DNA from: Rhodococcus sp. HNM0563
Lineage (GTDB): Bacteria; Actinomycetota; Actinomycetes; Mycobacteriales; Mycobacteriaceae
Direction of reading: 5' to 3'
NCBI RefSeq assembly: GCF_012726195.1
Contig: NZ_JAASAF010000004.1
Span: 124,001-188,000, forward strand
Length of the DNA stretch: 64,000 bases
Position numbers and translations under genes: made by a program. Positions within the stretch are counted from its first letter, which is position 1. Every line of letters begins with the position of its first letter. The notes under the pieces are model-generated. The model was not told the DNA's origin. It worked only from the letters and a program-made list of their open reading frames with translations, and ran no database searches. Of this stretch, positions 45,079-54,061 are shown piece after piece.

Positions 45079-46545
45079 TTGAGTCATCCGGATGTCCGGC
45101 CGGTATCGGCCGACAGTATCGAATCGTGGGATCACGAAGCCGACGTCGTCATCGCCGGATTCGGCATCGCCGGTGTCGCCGCGGCGATCGGAGCGGCCGA
45201 GAGCGGAGCCGACGTCCTCGTCCTCGAGCGCACCGGCGGCGGGGGAGGCGCGGCGGCACTGTCCGGCGGCATCGTCTACCTCGGCGGCGGCACCCGTCTG
45301 CAGAAGGCGTGCGGAATAGACGACACGCCCGAGAACATGAAGACGTTCCTCGCCGCGGCCCTCGGACCGGGGGTCGACGAGAAGAAACTCGACGTCTACT
45401 GCGACGGAAGTGTCGCGCATTTCGAGTGGCTCGAAGCATGTGGCGTGCCGTACAAGGACGGGTTCTGGAACCAGCCGGGCTGGGAGATCCCGAACGACGA
45501 TTCGCTGATGTACAGCGGCGGAGAGAACGCAGCGCCGTTCTCGACGCTCGCCCCGCCGGCGCCGCGCGGGCACCTCGCGCAGGTGCCGATGCCCCGCACA
45601 GGTGAGCAGGGCGCAGGCCACGTCCTGATGACGACGCTCATCGCGAAGGCCGGAGAGCTCGGCGTCCGCGTCGAAACCGATGTGCGGATGCAACGCCTCG
45701 TCACCGATGCCGACGGCAGGGTCGTGGGGCTTGTGACGACCCGGTTCGGCAAGCAGGTCACTGCGCGTGCCCGCAAAGGCGTCGTCCTCGCGACCGGATC
45801 GTTCGCCTACAACGACGAGATGATGCAGGCATACGCTCCTCGCCTGTACAAGCGGCCCGCCGCGACGGTCGAGGAGCACGACGGACGCGGAATTCTCGTC
45901 GCACAGGCCCTCGGCGCGGGTCTTGCCCACATGGATGCGTGCGAGGTCGCGTTCTTCTGCGACCCGCAATTGATGGCCCGCGGAATCCTGGTCAACGGCC
46001 GTGGCCAGCGGTACGTGCAGGAGGACACCTATCCGGGGCGGATCGGGCAGCTCACGTTGTTCGAGAACGACAATCAGGCGTTTCTCATCATCGATCAGGC
46101 GTCGTACGAGGACGGTATGGCGGCGCCCAGCTCCAGCCCTCAACTCAAACGTCAGCCGACATGGGTGTGTGAGACGATCGACGAGTTGGAAGCCGAAATG
46201 GGTCTTCCCGCAGGTTCTCTCACGTCGACGGTGGAGATGTACAACCGGCACGCCGTCGAGGGCTCGGATCCGGTGCTGGGCAAGAAGCCCGAGTGGGTCG
46301 CGCCGATCGGTTCACCGGTGGCGGCGATCGACCTCCGCGGAAACACGGGGGGCTTCACCCTGGGCGGGCTGCGGACGTCGGTCGACTCGGAGGTCCTGCA
46401 CGTCGACGGCACTCCCATCCCGGGCCTGTACGCGGCGGGACGATGCACGTCGGGACTCTCCGCATTCGGCTACTGCAGCGGGATTTCGCTCGGCGACGGC
46501 AGCTTCTTCGGGCGTCGCGCCGGTATCCACGCCGCTACCTCGTAG
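45079..46545 (+). CDS. KstD-like FAD-dependent steroid dehydrogenase / fumarate-reductase-fold flavoprotein
   Basis: The 488-residue flavoprotein has the FAD dinucleotide motif AGFGIAGVAAAIGAAE near residue 26, GGGGGAAALSGGIVYLGGGT, a second FAD contact GVVLATGSFAYN and a C-terminal GLYAAGRCTSGLSAFGYCSG. It belongs to the fumarate reductase/3-ketosteroid dehydrogenase superfamily. It is shorter than typical KstD (510-565 residues), and its YLGGGT segment differs from delta-1 dehydrogenases, so it may act at another bond such as delta-4. TTG at 45079 is used, with GAAAGAGA upstream. It follows hsaA by 38 bases. Confidence 0.78.
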   Translation: MSHPDVRPVSADSIESWDHEADVVIAGFGIAGVAAAIGAAESGADVLVLERTGGGGGAAALSGGIVYLGGGTRLQKACGIDDTPENMKTFLAAALGPGVDEKKLDVYCDGSVAHFEWLEACGVPYKDGFWNQPGWEIPNDDSLMYSGGENAAPFSTLAPPAPRGHLAQVPMPRTGEQGAGHVLMTTLIAKAGELGVRVETDVRMQRLVTDADGRVVGLVTTRFGKQVTARARKGVVLATGSFAYNDEMMQAYAPRLYKRPAATVEEHDGRGILVAQALGAGLAHMDACEVAFFCDPQLMARGILVNGRGQRYVQEDTYPGRIGQLTLFENDNQAFLIIDQASYEDGMAAPSSSPQLKRQPTWVCETIDELEAEMGLPAGSLTSTVEMYNRHAVEGSDPVLGKKPEWVAPIGSPVAAIDLRGNTGGFTLGGLRTSVDSEVLHVDGTPIPGLYAAGRCTSGLSAFGYCSGISLGDGSFFGRRAGIHAATS

Positions 46546-46560
46546 AACCTGGTCGCAGCA

Positions 46561-46588
46561 GGTGCGGGCCGTCGGCGCGGCCCGCACC
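46561..46588. terminator. Terminator between the KstD-like gene and hsaB
   Basis: An 11-base stem (GGTGCGGGCCG/CGGCCCGCACC) with a 6-base loop, between convergent genes, 16 bases after the KstD-like stop and ending 5 bases before the hsaB stop codon. Confidence 0.7.
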
Positions 46589-46592
46589 GTTG

Positions 46593-47108
46593 TCAGTCGC
46601 CGAGCCCGAACGCACCCCGGTAGAAGACCATGGGGCGATCGTCCTCGAAACATTCGAGTTCCAGGACCCGTCCGATGACGACGTCGTGGTCGCCGGCGGT
46701 GTGTACGTCGTGGATCTCGCAGTGCGCACGCATGAGGACACCCGGAAGTGACGGGGTGTCCCACCGCGACCTCTCCCAGTCGAGGCCGTCGAACTTCGTA
46801 CCGCGTGAGGATCCGAACCGGCCGCAGAGGTCGGACTGCTCTTCGCCGAGCACGTTGATGGCGAAGCGTCCCGTGGGGCGGATCCGCGGCCAGGCGCGAC
46901 CACGATGGTCGGCGCAGAACAGGATCAACGGCGGCTCGAGCGATACCGACGCGAACGACTGGCAGGCGAAGCCGATCGGCCCGTCCTCGTCGAGGCCGGT
47001 GACGACGGTGACGCCGGTGGCGAAGCGGCCCATCGCATTGCGCATGTCGAGCGGACCGGGGAGCTCGGGTTCTGCTGCGAGGACCTGCGTCAGGGTCTGG
47101 GTGGACAT
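46593..47108 (-). CDS. hsaB: Flavin reductase HsaB
   Basis: The 171-residue protein is a split-barrel flavin reductase (MRNAMGRFATGVTVVTGLDEDGPIGFACQSFASVSLEPPLILFC, then FAINVL and HDVVIGRVLELE). It supplies reduced flavin to an HsaA-type oxygenase. ATG 47108 is chosen because GAGG precedes it; the longer reading frame lacks family similarity. Unlike the hsaADCB order of classical clusters, it is on the opposite strand and converges on the hsa operon. The tetR gene is divergent, 238 bases away. Confidence 0.87.
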   Translation of the reverse strand: MSTQTLTQVLAAEPELPGPLDMRNAMGRFATGVTVVTGLDEDGPIGFACQSFASVSLEPPLILFCADHRGRAWPRIRPTGRFAINVLGEEQSDLCGRFGSSRGTKFDGLDWERSRWDTPSLPGVLMRAHCEIHDVHTAGDHDVVIGRVLELECFEDDRPMVFYRGAFGLGD

Positions 47109-47346
47109 GCGCCTCAACTCCGATTCATCTCGGGTCGCCTCGTTCCGGCGACGTTCGCGTGCCATGAATGTATGGACGACCCGTGATCCGTCCACGATGG
47201 ATTCTCGCTGAGCGGACTTCCGTGCCGTTGTCGTCGCGCCGCGGGTTCATCCGCGGGTTCGTCCCGGTGGGCGGGAGTGCAGGCGCGGGTGTGGTGGGAA
47301 CCGCTCGATGGGACAATCGTCGATGTCACGGAAAGGAAGGTTGTCG

Positions 47347-47961
47347 ATGCCCAGAATCGGGGTGGCGCGCGACGGTGCCGAGCCCACATCGGCCGAGCAG
47401 CGCGACCGGCACGAACGGATTCTCGATGCGGCGGCGCACATCGCGACCGAGTTCGACCTTCCTCGGGTGCAGATGACCGAGGTCGCCAAACGTGCCGGTG
47501 TCGCGATCGGCACGCTGTATCGCTATTTCCCGTCGAAAACGCACCTGTTCGTGGGGGTGATGCTCGATCGGCTCGAGCGATTCAGCGGATACACACCGGT
47601 CAGCGACCCTGATGTGCCGGTGCAGGAGGCGATCTGTGATGCGTTGATCGGGATGACCCGGGAGATGGTCGCGTATCCGACTCTTGCATTGGCGATGCTG
47701 CAGTCCAACAGCACAGCCGTGGCGGCTGCGGTGCCCGACACGGTGAAGATCGAAGCGACCTTCCAGGCAATTCTGTTGACGACCGCTGGTATCGCCGATC
47801 CGACCGAGGGCGACAAGGACCTGCTGCGGTTGCTGTCGATGCTCTGGTTCGGAGTGATCACCGCGTTCCTCAACGGCAGGTCGACCATCGCTGAGACCGA
47901 GGCGGACATCCGGCGCAGTTGCGATCTGCTCCTCGTCGAACTGAGTCCCCGCTCGAACTGA
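47347..47961 (+). CDS. TetR family regulator resembling KstR
   Basis: The 204-residue regulator's DNA-binding segment (ILDAAAHIATEFDLPRVQMT, then EVAKRAGVAIGTLYRYFPSK) is strikingly close to KstR of M. tuberculosis, including QMxxVAxRAxVAxGTLYRYFPSK. The ligand domain is more distant and the gene context differs, so it is probably a paralogue rather than KstR itself. ATG 47347 follows AAGGAAGG. It is divergent from hsaB and may control hsaB and other KstR-type promoters. Its stop codon lies inside a set of short tandem repeats. Confidence 0.8.
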   Translation: MPRIGVARDGAEPTSAEQRDRHERILDAAAHIATEFDLPRVQMTEVAKRAGVAIGTLYRYFPSKTHLFVGVMLDRLERFSGYTPVSDPDVPVQEAICDALIGMTREMVAYPTLALAMLQSNSTAVAAAVPDTVKIEATFQAILLTTAGIADPTEGDKDLLRLLSMLWFGVITAFLNGRSTIAETEADIRRSCDLLLVELSPRSN

Positions 47962-48008
47962 GCTCCCCTCGAACTGAGCCCCCCTCGAACTGAAGTTCCG
48001 CTCGAACA
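47935..48008 (+). repeat. Short tandem repeat at the 3-prime end of tetR
   Basis: About four and a half copies of a 16-17 base unit (consensus CTCGAACTGAGYYCCC) run from the last codons of the KstR-like gene into the spacer. The stop codon (TGA in CGAACTGAG) is inside the second copy. The last copies degrade toward TCGAAC. No function is evident; it ends 57 bases before the KstR2-type operator. Confidence 0.75.
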
Positions 48009-48064
48009 AGCCCGCCAAGGATTCGGTGCCCCGCGGGAGTGCTAACGTCGGGCCACATTCCCAA

Positions 48065-48082
48065 ACCAAGCGATTGCTTGGT
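48065..48082. promoter_or_regulatory. KstR2-type operator, site 3 (SDR pair)
   Basis: ACCAAGCGATTGCTTGGT, identical to site 2 at 29107 including flanks (24 identical bases), lies 53 bases upstream of the first SDR gene. The two SDR genes correspond in order to Rv3549c and Rv3548c, members of the KstR2 regulon. Confidence 0.8.
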
Positions 48083-48135
48083 AAGTTCGGGTGAGGCTCA
48101 CGACCGGAGCCGCGGGAATTCGATGCGGAGGCAGG

Positions 48136-48912
48136 ATGGATCTCGGACTCGACGGCGCAGTAGTTCTCGTCACAGGCGGTGTGCGAGGAGTCGGCGCGGG
48201 TATCACCAGGGTGTTCCTCCGCGCGGGCGCGACCGTGGTGACGTGCGCGCGCAACGAGCCGGAGAATCCGATCGAGGTCGACGGCCGCACCGCGGAGTTC
48301 CTCTCGTGCGATGTCCGCGACGCCGACCAGGTCCACGCCATGGTGGCGTCCATCGTCGAGCGGCACGGGCGCCTCGACGCGCTCGTCAACAATGCCGGCG
48401 GTTCCCCGTTCGCCCTCGCAGCCGATGCGAGCCCGAAGTTCCACGCGAAGATCGTCGAACTCAATCTGCTCGCGCCGTTGCTCGTCGCGCAGGCTGCGAA
48501 CGCGGTGATGCAGACCCAGGACAGCGGCGGCTCGATCGTCAACATCTCGAGTGTGAGCGGATCGCGGCCCTCGCCCGGTACCGCCGCGTATGGTGCGGCG
48601 AAGGCCGGAATCGACAGCCTCGGAACGTCTCTCGCGGTCGAGTGGGCACCGAGGGTGCGCATCAACTCCGTGGTGGTCGGCATGGTGAACACCGAGCAGT
48701 CGCACCTGTTCTACGGCGACGATGCCGGTATCGCCGCAGTCGGCGCGACCGTGCCCCTCGGGCGCCTGGCCAGCCCGGACGACATCGGGAACTGCGCGGC
48801 ATTTCTCGCCTCACCGCTGTCGGCATACGTCAGCGGATCGACATTGACCGTCCACGGCGGCGGCGAACGCCCTGCCTACATGGCAGCGGCACAAACGAAG
48901 GAGACAAAGTGA
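48136..48912 (+). CDS. Short-chain dehydrogenase, Rv3549c-like
   Basis: The 258-residue classical SDR has LVTGGVRGVGAG, NNAG (about residues 85-88), S138-S139 and Y152/K156 in AYGAAKAG. In M. tuberculosis the equivalent Rv3549c lies next to Rv3548c and echA20 in the KstR2 regulon; its precise reaction is not established here. The ATG at 48136 is close behind GGAGGCAGG. Its stop overlaps the next start (GTGA). It probably oxidises or reduces a hydroxyacyl-CoA in ring C/D degradation. Confidence 0.85.
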   Translation: MDLGLDGAVVLVTGGVRGVGAGITRVFLRAGATVVTCARNEPENPIEVDGRTAEFLSCDVRDADQVHAMVASIVERHGRLDALVNNAGGSPFALAADASPKFHAKIVELNLLAPLLVAQAANAVMQTQDSGGSIVNISSVSGSRPSPGTAAYGAAKAGIDSLGTSLAVEWAPRVRINSVVVGMVNTEQSHLFYGDDAGIAAVGATVPLGRLASPDDIGNCAAFLASPLSAYVSGSTLTVHGGGERPAYMAAAQTKETK

Positions 48913-49823
48913 GTGGACTGCTGGACGGACGCGTCGTCATCGTGACGGGTGCCGGTCGTGGGCTCGGACGAGCCCACGCGTTGGCCTTCGCAGCCGAGGG
49001 CGCCAAGGTCGTCGTCAATGACATCGGTGCGGGTGCCGACGGCTCTGCGACCGGGGAGACCCCCGCCGAGCAGGTCGTCGAGGAGATCCGGGCTGCCGGC
49101 GGTGAAGCCGTCGTCAACGGTGACGACGTCGCGGACTGGGCCGGTGCCGAGAACCTCGTCAAGACCGCGCTCGACAACTTCGGACGTCTCGACGTATTGG
49201 TCAACAACGCAGGTTTCCTGCGCGACCGCATGCTGGCGAACATGAGCGAGCAGGAGTGGGACGCGGTGACCCGCGTGCACCTGAAGGGCCACTTCGCTCC
49301 GATGCGGCACGCGATGACGTACTGGCGCGCGGAGTCGAAGGCCGGTAACCCGGTCGATGCCCGCATCATCAACACCAGCTCCGGCGCAGGCCTGATGGGC
49401 AGCATCGGTCAGGGCAACTACGCTGCGGCCAAGGCGGGTATCGCGACCCTGACCATCCAGGCCGCCGCCGAGTTCGGCCGGTACGGCGTCACGGTCAATG
49501 CGATCGCGCCTTCCGCGCGGACCCGCATGACCGTCGGTGCCGGTGGTGCGATGGCCGAGATGATGGCTGCACCGGAAGAAGGATTCGACGCGATGGCGCC
49601 CGAGAACGTCTCGCCGCTGGTCGTGTGGCTGGGCAGCAGCGAGTCGAAGGACGTCACCGGCCGCGTGTTCGAGGCCGAAGGCGGAAAGGTGTCGCTGGCA
49701 GACGGTTGGCGTCACGGCGAAGCCGTCGACAAGGGTGACCGCTGGGATCCCAAGGAGCTCGGACCGGTCGTCGAGAAGCTCATCGCTTCGTCGGAACCCC
49801 CGACCCCCGTATACGGCGCCTGA
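48909..49823 (+). CDS. Short-chain dehydrogenase, Rv3548c-like (multifunctional-enzyme-2 type)
   Basis: The 304-residue SDR has IVTGAGRGLGRAHALAFA, NNAG (about residues 99-102) and Y171/K175 in NYAAAKAG. The long substrate loop (YWRAESKAGNPVDARIINTSS) is characteristic of (3R)-hydroxyacyl-CoA dehydrogenases related to peroxisomal multifunctional enzyme 2, so a 3-hydroxyacyl-CoA substrate is likely. The GTG start overlaps the previous gene. A terminator follows. Confidence 0.86.
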   Translation: MSGLLDGRVVIVTGAGRGLGRAHALAFAAEGAKVVVNDIGAGADGSATGETPAEQVVEEIRAAGGEAVVNGDDVADWAGAENLVKTALDNFGRLDVLVNNAGFLRDRMLANMSEQEWDAVTRVHLKGHFAPMRHAMTYWRAESKAGNPVDARIINTSSGAGLMGSIGQGNYAAAKAGIATLTIQAAAEFGRYGVTVNAIAPSARTRMTVGAGGAMAEMMAAPEEGFDAMAPENVSPLVVWLGSSESKDVTGRVFEAEGGKVSLADGWRHGEAVDKGDRWDPKELGPVVEKLIASSEPPTPVYGA

Positions 49824-49829
49824 GAGACT

Positions 49830-49872
49830 CCCGCTCCCGGTCCGTGCCGGAGAACACCGGGCCGGGAGCGGG
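49830..49872 (+). terminator. Terminator after the SDR pair
   Basis: An 11-base stem (CCCGCTCCCGG/CCGGGAGCGGG) with a 21-base loop starts seven bases after the stop of the Rv3548c-like gene and borders the convergent small membrane-protein gene. Confidence 0.65.
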
Positions 49873-49873
49873 T

Positions 49874-50095
49874 TCACCCCTCGGTAGCGGCGGTATCAGT
49901 GTGCGCGTCGGCGGGCAGCGCATCTGACGACGTCACCACCAGCACCGCGACGAGCACCACCATGAGCACCGCCGCCACCACCAGGGACGCCGGTGCCAGC
50001 GCACTCGCGCCGATGAGCAGCGACGGGCCGATCACAGCGACGTCGGCGCCCCGCGACAGGCATCCACGCATCGTCAGAAACGATCCCTCGGGCAT
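49874..50095 (-). CDS. Small single-pass membrane protein
   Basis: Starting at MPEGSFLTMRGCLSRGADVA (ATG 50095, GGAAGGGG upstream), this 73-residue protein has a hydrophobic helix of about 35 residues (VIGPSLLIGASALAPASLVV through VLVAVLVV) and an acidic, Thr/Ala-rich tail. No family is recognised. It lies between a terminator and the GNAT fusion gene on the same strand, 66 bases after the latter. Confidence 0.5.
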   Translation of the reverse strand: MPEGSFLTMRGCLSRGADVAVIGPSLLIGASALAPASLVVAAVLMVVLVAVLVVTSSDALPADAHTDTAATEG

Positions 50096-50161
50096 TCGAG
50101 CCCCTTCCGCCGTGCGCGTTGTCCTCGTCACCGGACAACGCGCACGGGCTGCGCAGTCTCG

Positions 50162-50821
50162 CTACGCCGGGGTGCGGATGATCAACGTCGAGCCGGGGAA
50201 GTAGGCCGCGAGTTCGGTGCGGGCCGCCTTGAGTGTGGCGGTGCCGTAGCCCTGCTTCCGGACCTCGGGGCGAACCCAGATCCGCACTTCCACCTCGTTG
50301 CCGGTGAGCTCCCCGAATGCGAAACCGATCTTCTTCGGCTCGTCACCGGAGAGGTCTTCCGCGACGAGCCACATGCCCGACTCGTCGTCCATGAGCGCAG
50401 CACCCTTCTGACGCTCGGTCTCCACCGCTGCGTCGCTGCCGTCGCCGAGCTGTTCGGCACAGCGTGCCTTGAGCAGCTCGATGTCGGCCCGGTCGTCGCT
50501 GATCTGGCGCAGTCGGAAGTGCTCACCGGTCGCGTAAGGGCGCGAATCCGTAGTCCACTTCACCACCGCGTCGAGATCGTCCAGCTCGGTGCGGATCTTC
50601 TTGCGTTCCGCCTTCGTGAGGCGTCCCAGTGGAAGGGCGAGGACGGCCTCTGCGCAGAAATCGGTGGTGCCGAGCAGTGACCCGATGGCGGCGATGGCGC
50701 TGTCCCGGTCATCGCTCTCGACGATGGCGTCGAGCACCTCGTGGCGTTGCTCGAGCGCACGCAGCAGGGCGGCCGCGATCTCGCGGCGGTCGAGTACCTG
50801 GTCGTGATTCGTGGTTGCCAT
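50162..50821 (-). CDS. GNAT acetyltransferase with a GyrA-tail-like N-terminal domain
   Basis: The 219-residue protein has two parts. Residues about 8-85 (REIAAALLRALEQRHEVLDA, DDRDSAIAAIGSLLG, AEAVLALPLGRLTKAERKKI) match the helical segment of DNA gyrase/topoisomerase IV subunit A that follows the DNA gate, which reads AIL-LRLxRLTxLExxKI in GyrA. The remainder is a GNAT N-acetyltransferase with acetyl-CoA loop RKQGYGTATL. The gyrase catalytic Tyr domain is absent. The substrate is unknown; the GyrA-like part may dimerise the protein or bind a partner. Confidence 0.75.
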   Translation of the reverse strand: MATTNHDQVLDRREIAAALLRALEQRHEVLDAIVESDDRDSAIAAIGSLLGTTDFCAEAVLALPLGRLTKAERKKIRTELDDLDAVVKWTTDSRPYATGEHFRLRQISDDRADIELLKARCAEQLGDGSDAAVETERQKGAALMDDESGMWLVAEDLSGDEPKKIGFAFGELTGNEVEVRIWVRPEVRKQGYGTATLKAARTELAAYFPGSTLIIRTPA

Positions 50822-50899
50822 CGGGTGACGTCCCCTCTCGAAAGCATGAACAATGCGCCTACCAGTATTGCTGTTCGAGGCGCCGTGCGTCAGGTGACC

Positions 50900-51373
50900 T
50901 CACTCGCAGATGACTACGGGTATGACGCGATCGGTCCACGACTGATAGTTGTCGAAATCCGGATACATCGCAGTCAGTTTCGGCCAGTACTGTGCGCGTT
51001 CCGTATCCGTGGCGACACGAGCCTTCATTCGACGGATGTCCGACCGGATCTGGACGGTCACCTCGGGATTCGCCAGGATGTTGCGGAACCACAGCGGATG
51101 CTTCGGCAGCCCGCCCTGGGACGCGACGAGAAGCACCTTGCCGTCGGCCTCGAGGAACAACAGGGGAGCGGTCCGTGGCTGCCCGGTCTTCCTGCCGGTG
51201 GTGGTGAGCAGGCACACCGGGATTCCCCACGGAAATGCGCTGCCCACCCGCCATTTTCCACCGAGGCGGCCACCGGTGGCCCGGTACAGGGCCACGTTCA
51301 CACGCGACATCCACTTGATGATCGAGGTCGTCGCCTTCGAATCGAGCCCCTTGGGGGCCGCCTCGGTGCCCAT
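50900..51373 (-). CDS. Deazaflavin (F420)-dependent nitroreductase family protein, Ddn-like
   Basis: The 157-residue split-barrel protein has VALYRATGGRLGGKW, PVCLLTTTGRKTGQPRTAPLLFLE, VASQGGLPKHPLWFRNI and PEVTVQI, the pattern of F420-binding Ddn proteins. M. tuberculosis Ddn (Rv3547) reduces quinones with F420H2 and activates nitroimidazole drugs. There it also lies between fadA5 and the Rv3548c SDR, as here. ATG 51373 is two bases after the fadA5 stop, so the pair is cotranscribed from the KstR-type promoter. Confidence 0.85.
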   Translation of the reverse strand: MGTEAAPKGLDSKATTSIIKWMSRVNVALYRATGGRLGGKWRVGSAFPWGIPVCLLTTTGRKTGQPRTAPLLFLEADGKVLLVASQGGLPKHPLWFRNILANPEVTVQIRSDIRRMKARVATDTERAQYWPKLTAMYPDFDNYQSWTDRVIPVVICE

Positions 51374-51375
51374 GA

Positions 51376-52604
<1,229 letters not shown>

Positions 52605-52682
52605 GAGTGGTGCAAGGGGTGGTCTCGCCGTTCGGAACCATGGTTTCCTTGGCGAGCCGCGTGTGCTGTGCTTCAATGATTC

Positions 52683-52696
52683 TAGAACGTGTTCCA
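52683..52696. promoter_or_regulatory. KstR operator at cyp125/fadA5
   Basis: TAGAACGTGTTCCA fits the KstR consensus TnnAACnnGTTnnA exactly. It lies 45 bases upstream of the cyp125 start in the divergent spacer, as in mycobacteria, where this promoter region is KstR-controlled. Confidence 0.82.
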
Positions 52697-52740
52697 CATT
52701 ACAGCGCGGGTATCCGCGCAAGGGCAGGAGAGGTTCAGTG

Positions 52741-53994
52741 GTGGCACAGCCCAGCATCCCCGAAGGCATCGACTTCACAGATCCCGATCTTTTTGCGGAG
52801 CGCATGCCGTTCGAAGAATTCGCCGAACTGCGTAAGACGGCACCGGTCTGGTGGAACAAGAAGTCGCCGGATGTCAGCGGCTTCCACGACGAAGGCTTCT
52901 GGGTCGTGTCCCGCCACGAAGAGGTCCGCGAAGTCTCCCGGCGGAGCGATGTGTTCTCCAACTGGGAGAACACCGCGATCCCGCGCTTCAACGACGACAT
53001 GCCGCGAGAGGCCATCGAACTTCAGCGTCACGTTCTGCTCAACAAGGACGCGCCCGAGCACACCAAGCTGCGTAAGCTGGTCGCACGTGGATTCACACCC
53101 CGCGCGATCAACGGTCTGCGCGACGAATTGAACTCGCGGGCAAAGAAGATCGTCGCCGAGGCCTGCCAGGAGGGCGGCGGCGACTTCGTCACCCAGATCG
53201 CTGCCGAGCTGCCGCTGCAGGCCATCGCCGATCTCATCGGTGTGCCCCAGGATGATCGCGCGAAGATCTTCGAGTGGTCCAATCAGATGACCGGGTACGA
53301 CGATCCGGACAACACCGCCGATCCGGCAGCGGCCTCGATGGAGGTCCTCGGCTACGCGTACCAGATGGCCGCCGAGCGTAAAGCGAATCCGGCGGACGAC
53401 ATCGTCACCACCCTCATCGAAGCCGACATCGACGGCGACGAACTCGCGCCCGAGGAATTCGGATTCTTCTTCATCGTGCTCGCCGTCGCGGGTAACGAGA
53501 CCACCCGCAATGCCATCTCCCACGGCATGGCGGCCTTCCTCGACAACCCAGAGCAGTGGGAAATCTTCAAGCGCGACCGTCCGAAGACGGCTGCCGACGA
53601 GATCATCCGCTGGGCCACACCGGTCATCTCGTTCCAGCGCACCGCACTCGAGGACACCGAGCTCGGCGGTCAGGCGATCAAGAAGGGCGACCGCGTCGTG
53701 ATGCTGTACGCGTCGGCCAACAACGACGAAGAAGTCTTCGAGAACCCGCGCGAGTTCAATATCCTCCGGGATCCCAACCCGCACCTCGCATTCGGTGGAA
53801 CCGGAGCGCACTACTGCCTCGGTGCCAACCTGGCTCGCATGGAGATCGACCTGATCTTCAACGCGATCGCAGACCATATTCCGGACATCACCAAGATCTC
53901 CGATCCGCATCGGCTGCGGTCCGGCTGGCTCAACGGGATCAAGGAATTCCAGGTCGACTACAAGACGCAGGGTGGGTGCCCGGTCAAGCACTGA
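52741..53994 (+). CDS. cyp125: Cytochrome P450 CYP125, steroid C26/27-monooxygenase
   Basis: The 417-residue P450 has the oxygen-binding I helix in LAVAGNETTRNAISH, ExxR-type sequence (DEIIRWATPVISFQR) and the heme loop FGGTGAHYCLGANLAR with ligand C359. CYP125 oxidises the terminal methyl of cholesterol/cholestenone to start side-chain degradation. Divergent placement from fadA5 with a consensus KstR operator supports the identity. Of two adjacent GTG codons, 52741 is best spaced from AGGAGAGG; 52738 is possible. Confidence 0.92.
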   Translation: MAQPSIPEGIDFTDPDLFAERMPFEEFAELRKTAPVWWNKKSPDVSGFHDEGFWVVSRHEEVREVSRRSDVFSNWENTAIPRFNDDMPREAIELQRHVLLNKDAPEHTKLRKLVARGFTPRAINGLRDELNSRAKKIVAEACQEGGGDFVTQIAAELPLQAIADLIGVPQDDRAKIFEWSNQMTGYDDPDNTADPAAASMEVLGYAYQMAAERKANPADDIVTTLIEADIDGDELAPEEFGFFFIVLAVAGNETTRNAISHGMAAFLDNPEQWEIFKRDRPKTAADEIIRWATPVISFQRTALEDTELGGQAIKKGDRVVMLYASANNDEEVFENPREFNILRDPNPHLAFGGTGAHYCLGANLARMEIDLIFNAIADHIPDITKISDPHRLRSGWLNGIKEFQVDYKTQGGCPVKH

Positions 53995-54061
53995 CACGGG
54001 CGGTCACGCGGAACCCTCGCTCCTTCGGGTGCGGGGGTCCGTGCGTCTTCGCGATCCCGGT

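Noticed and set aside
54011-54043. Hairpin-like sequence between cyp125 and the DUF1254 gene
   Set aside because: The arms CGGAACCC and GGGGTCCG pair imperfectly and the stem is too short to claim a terminator.
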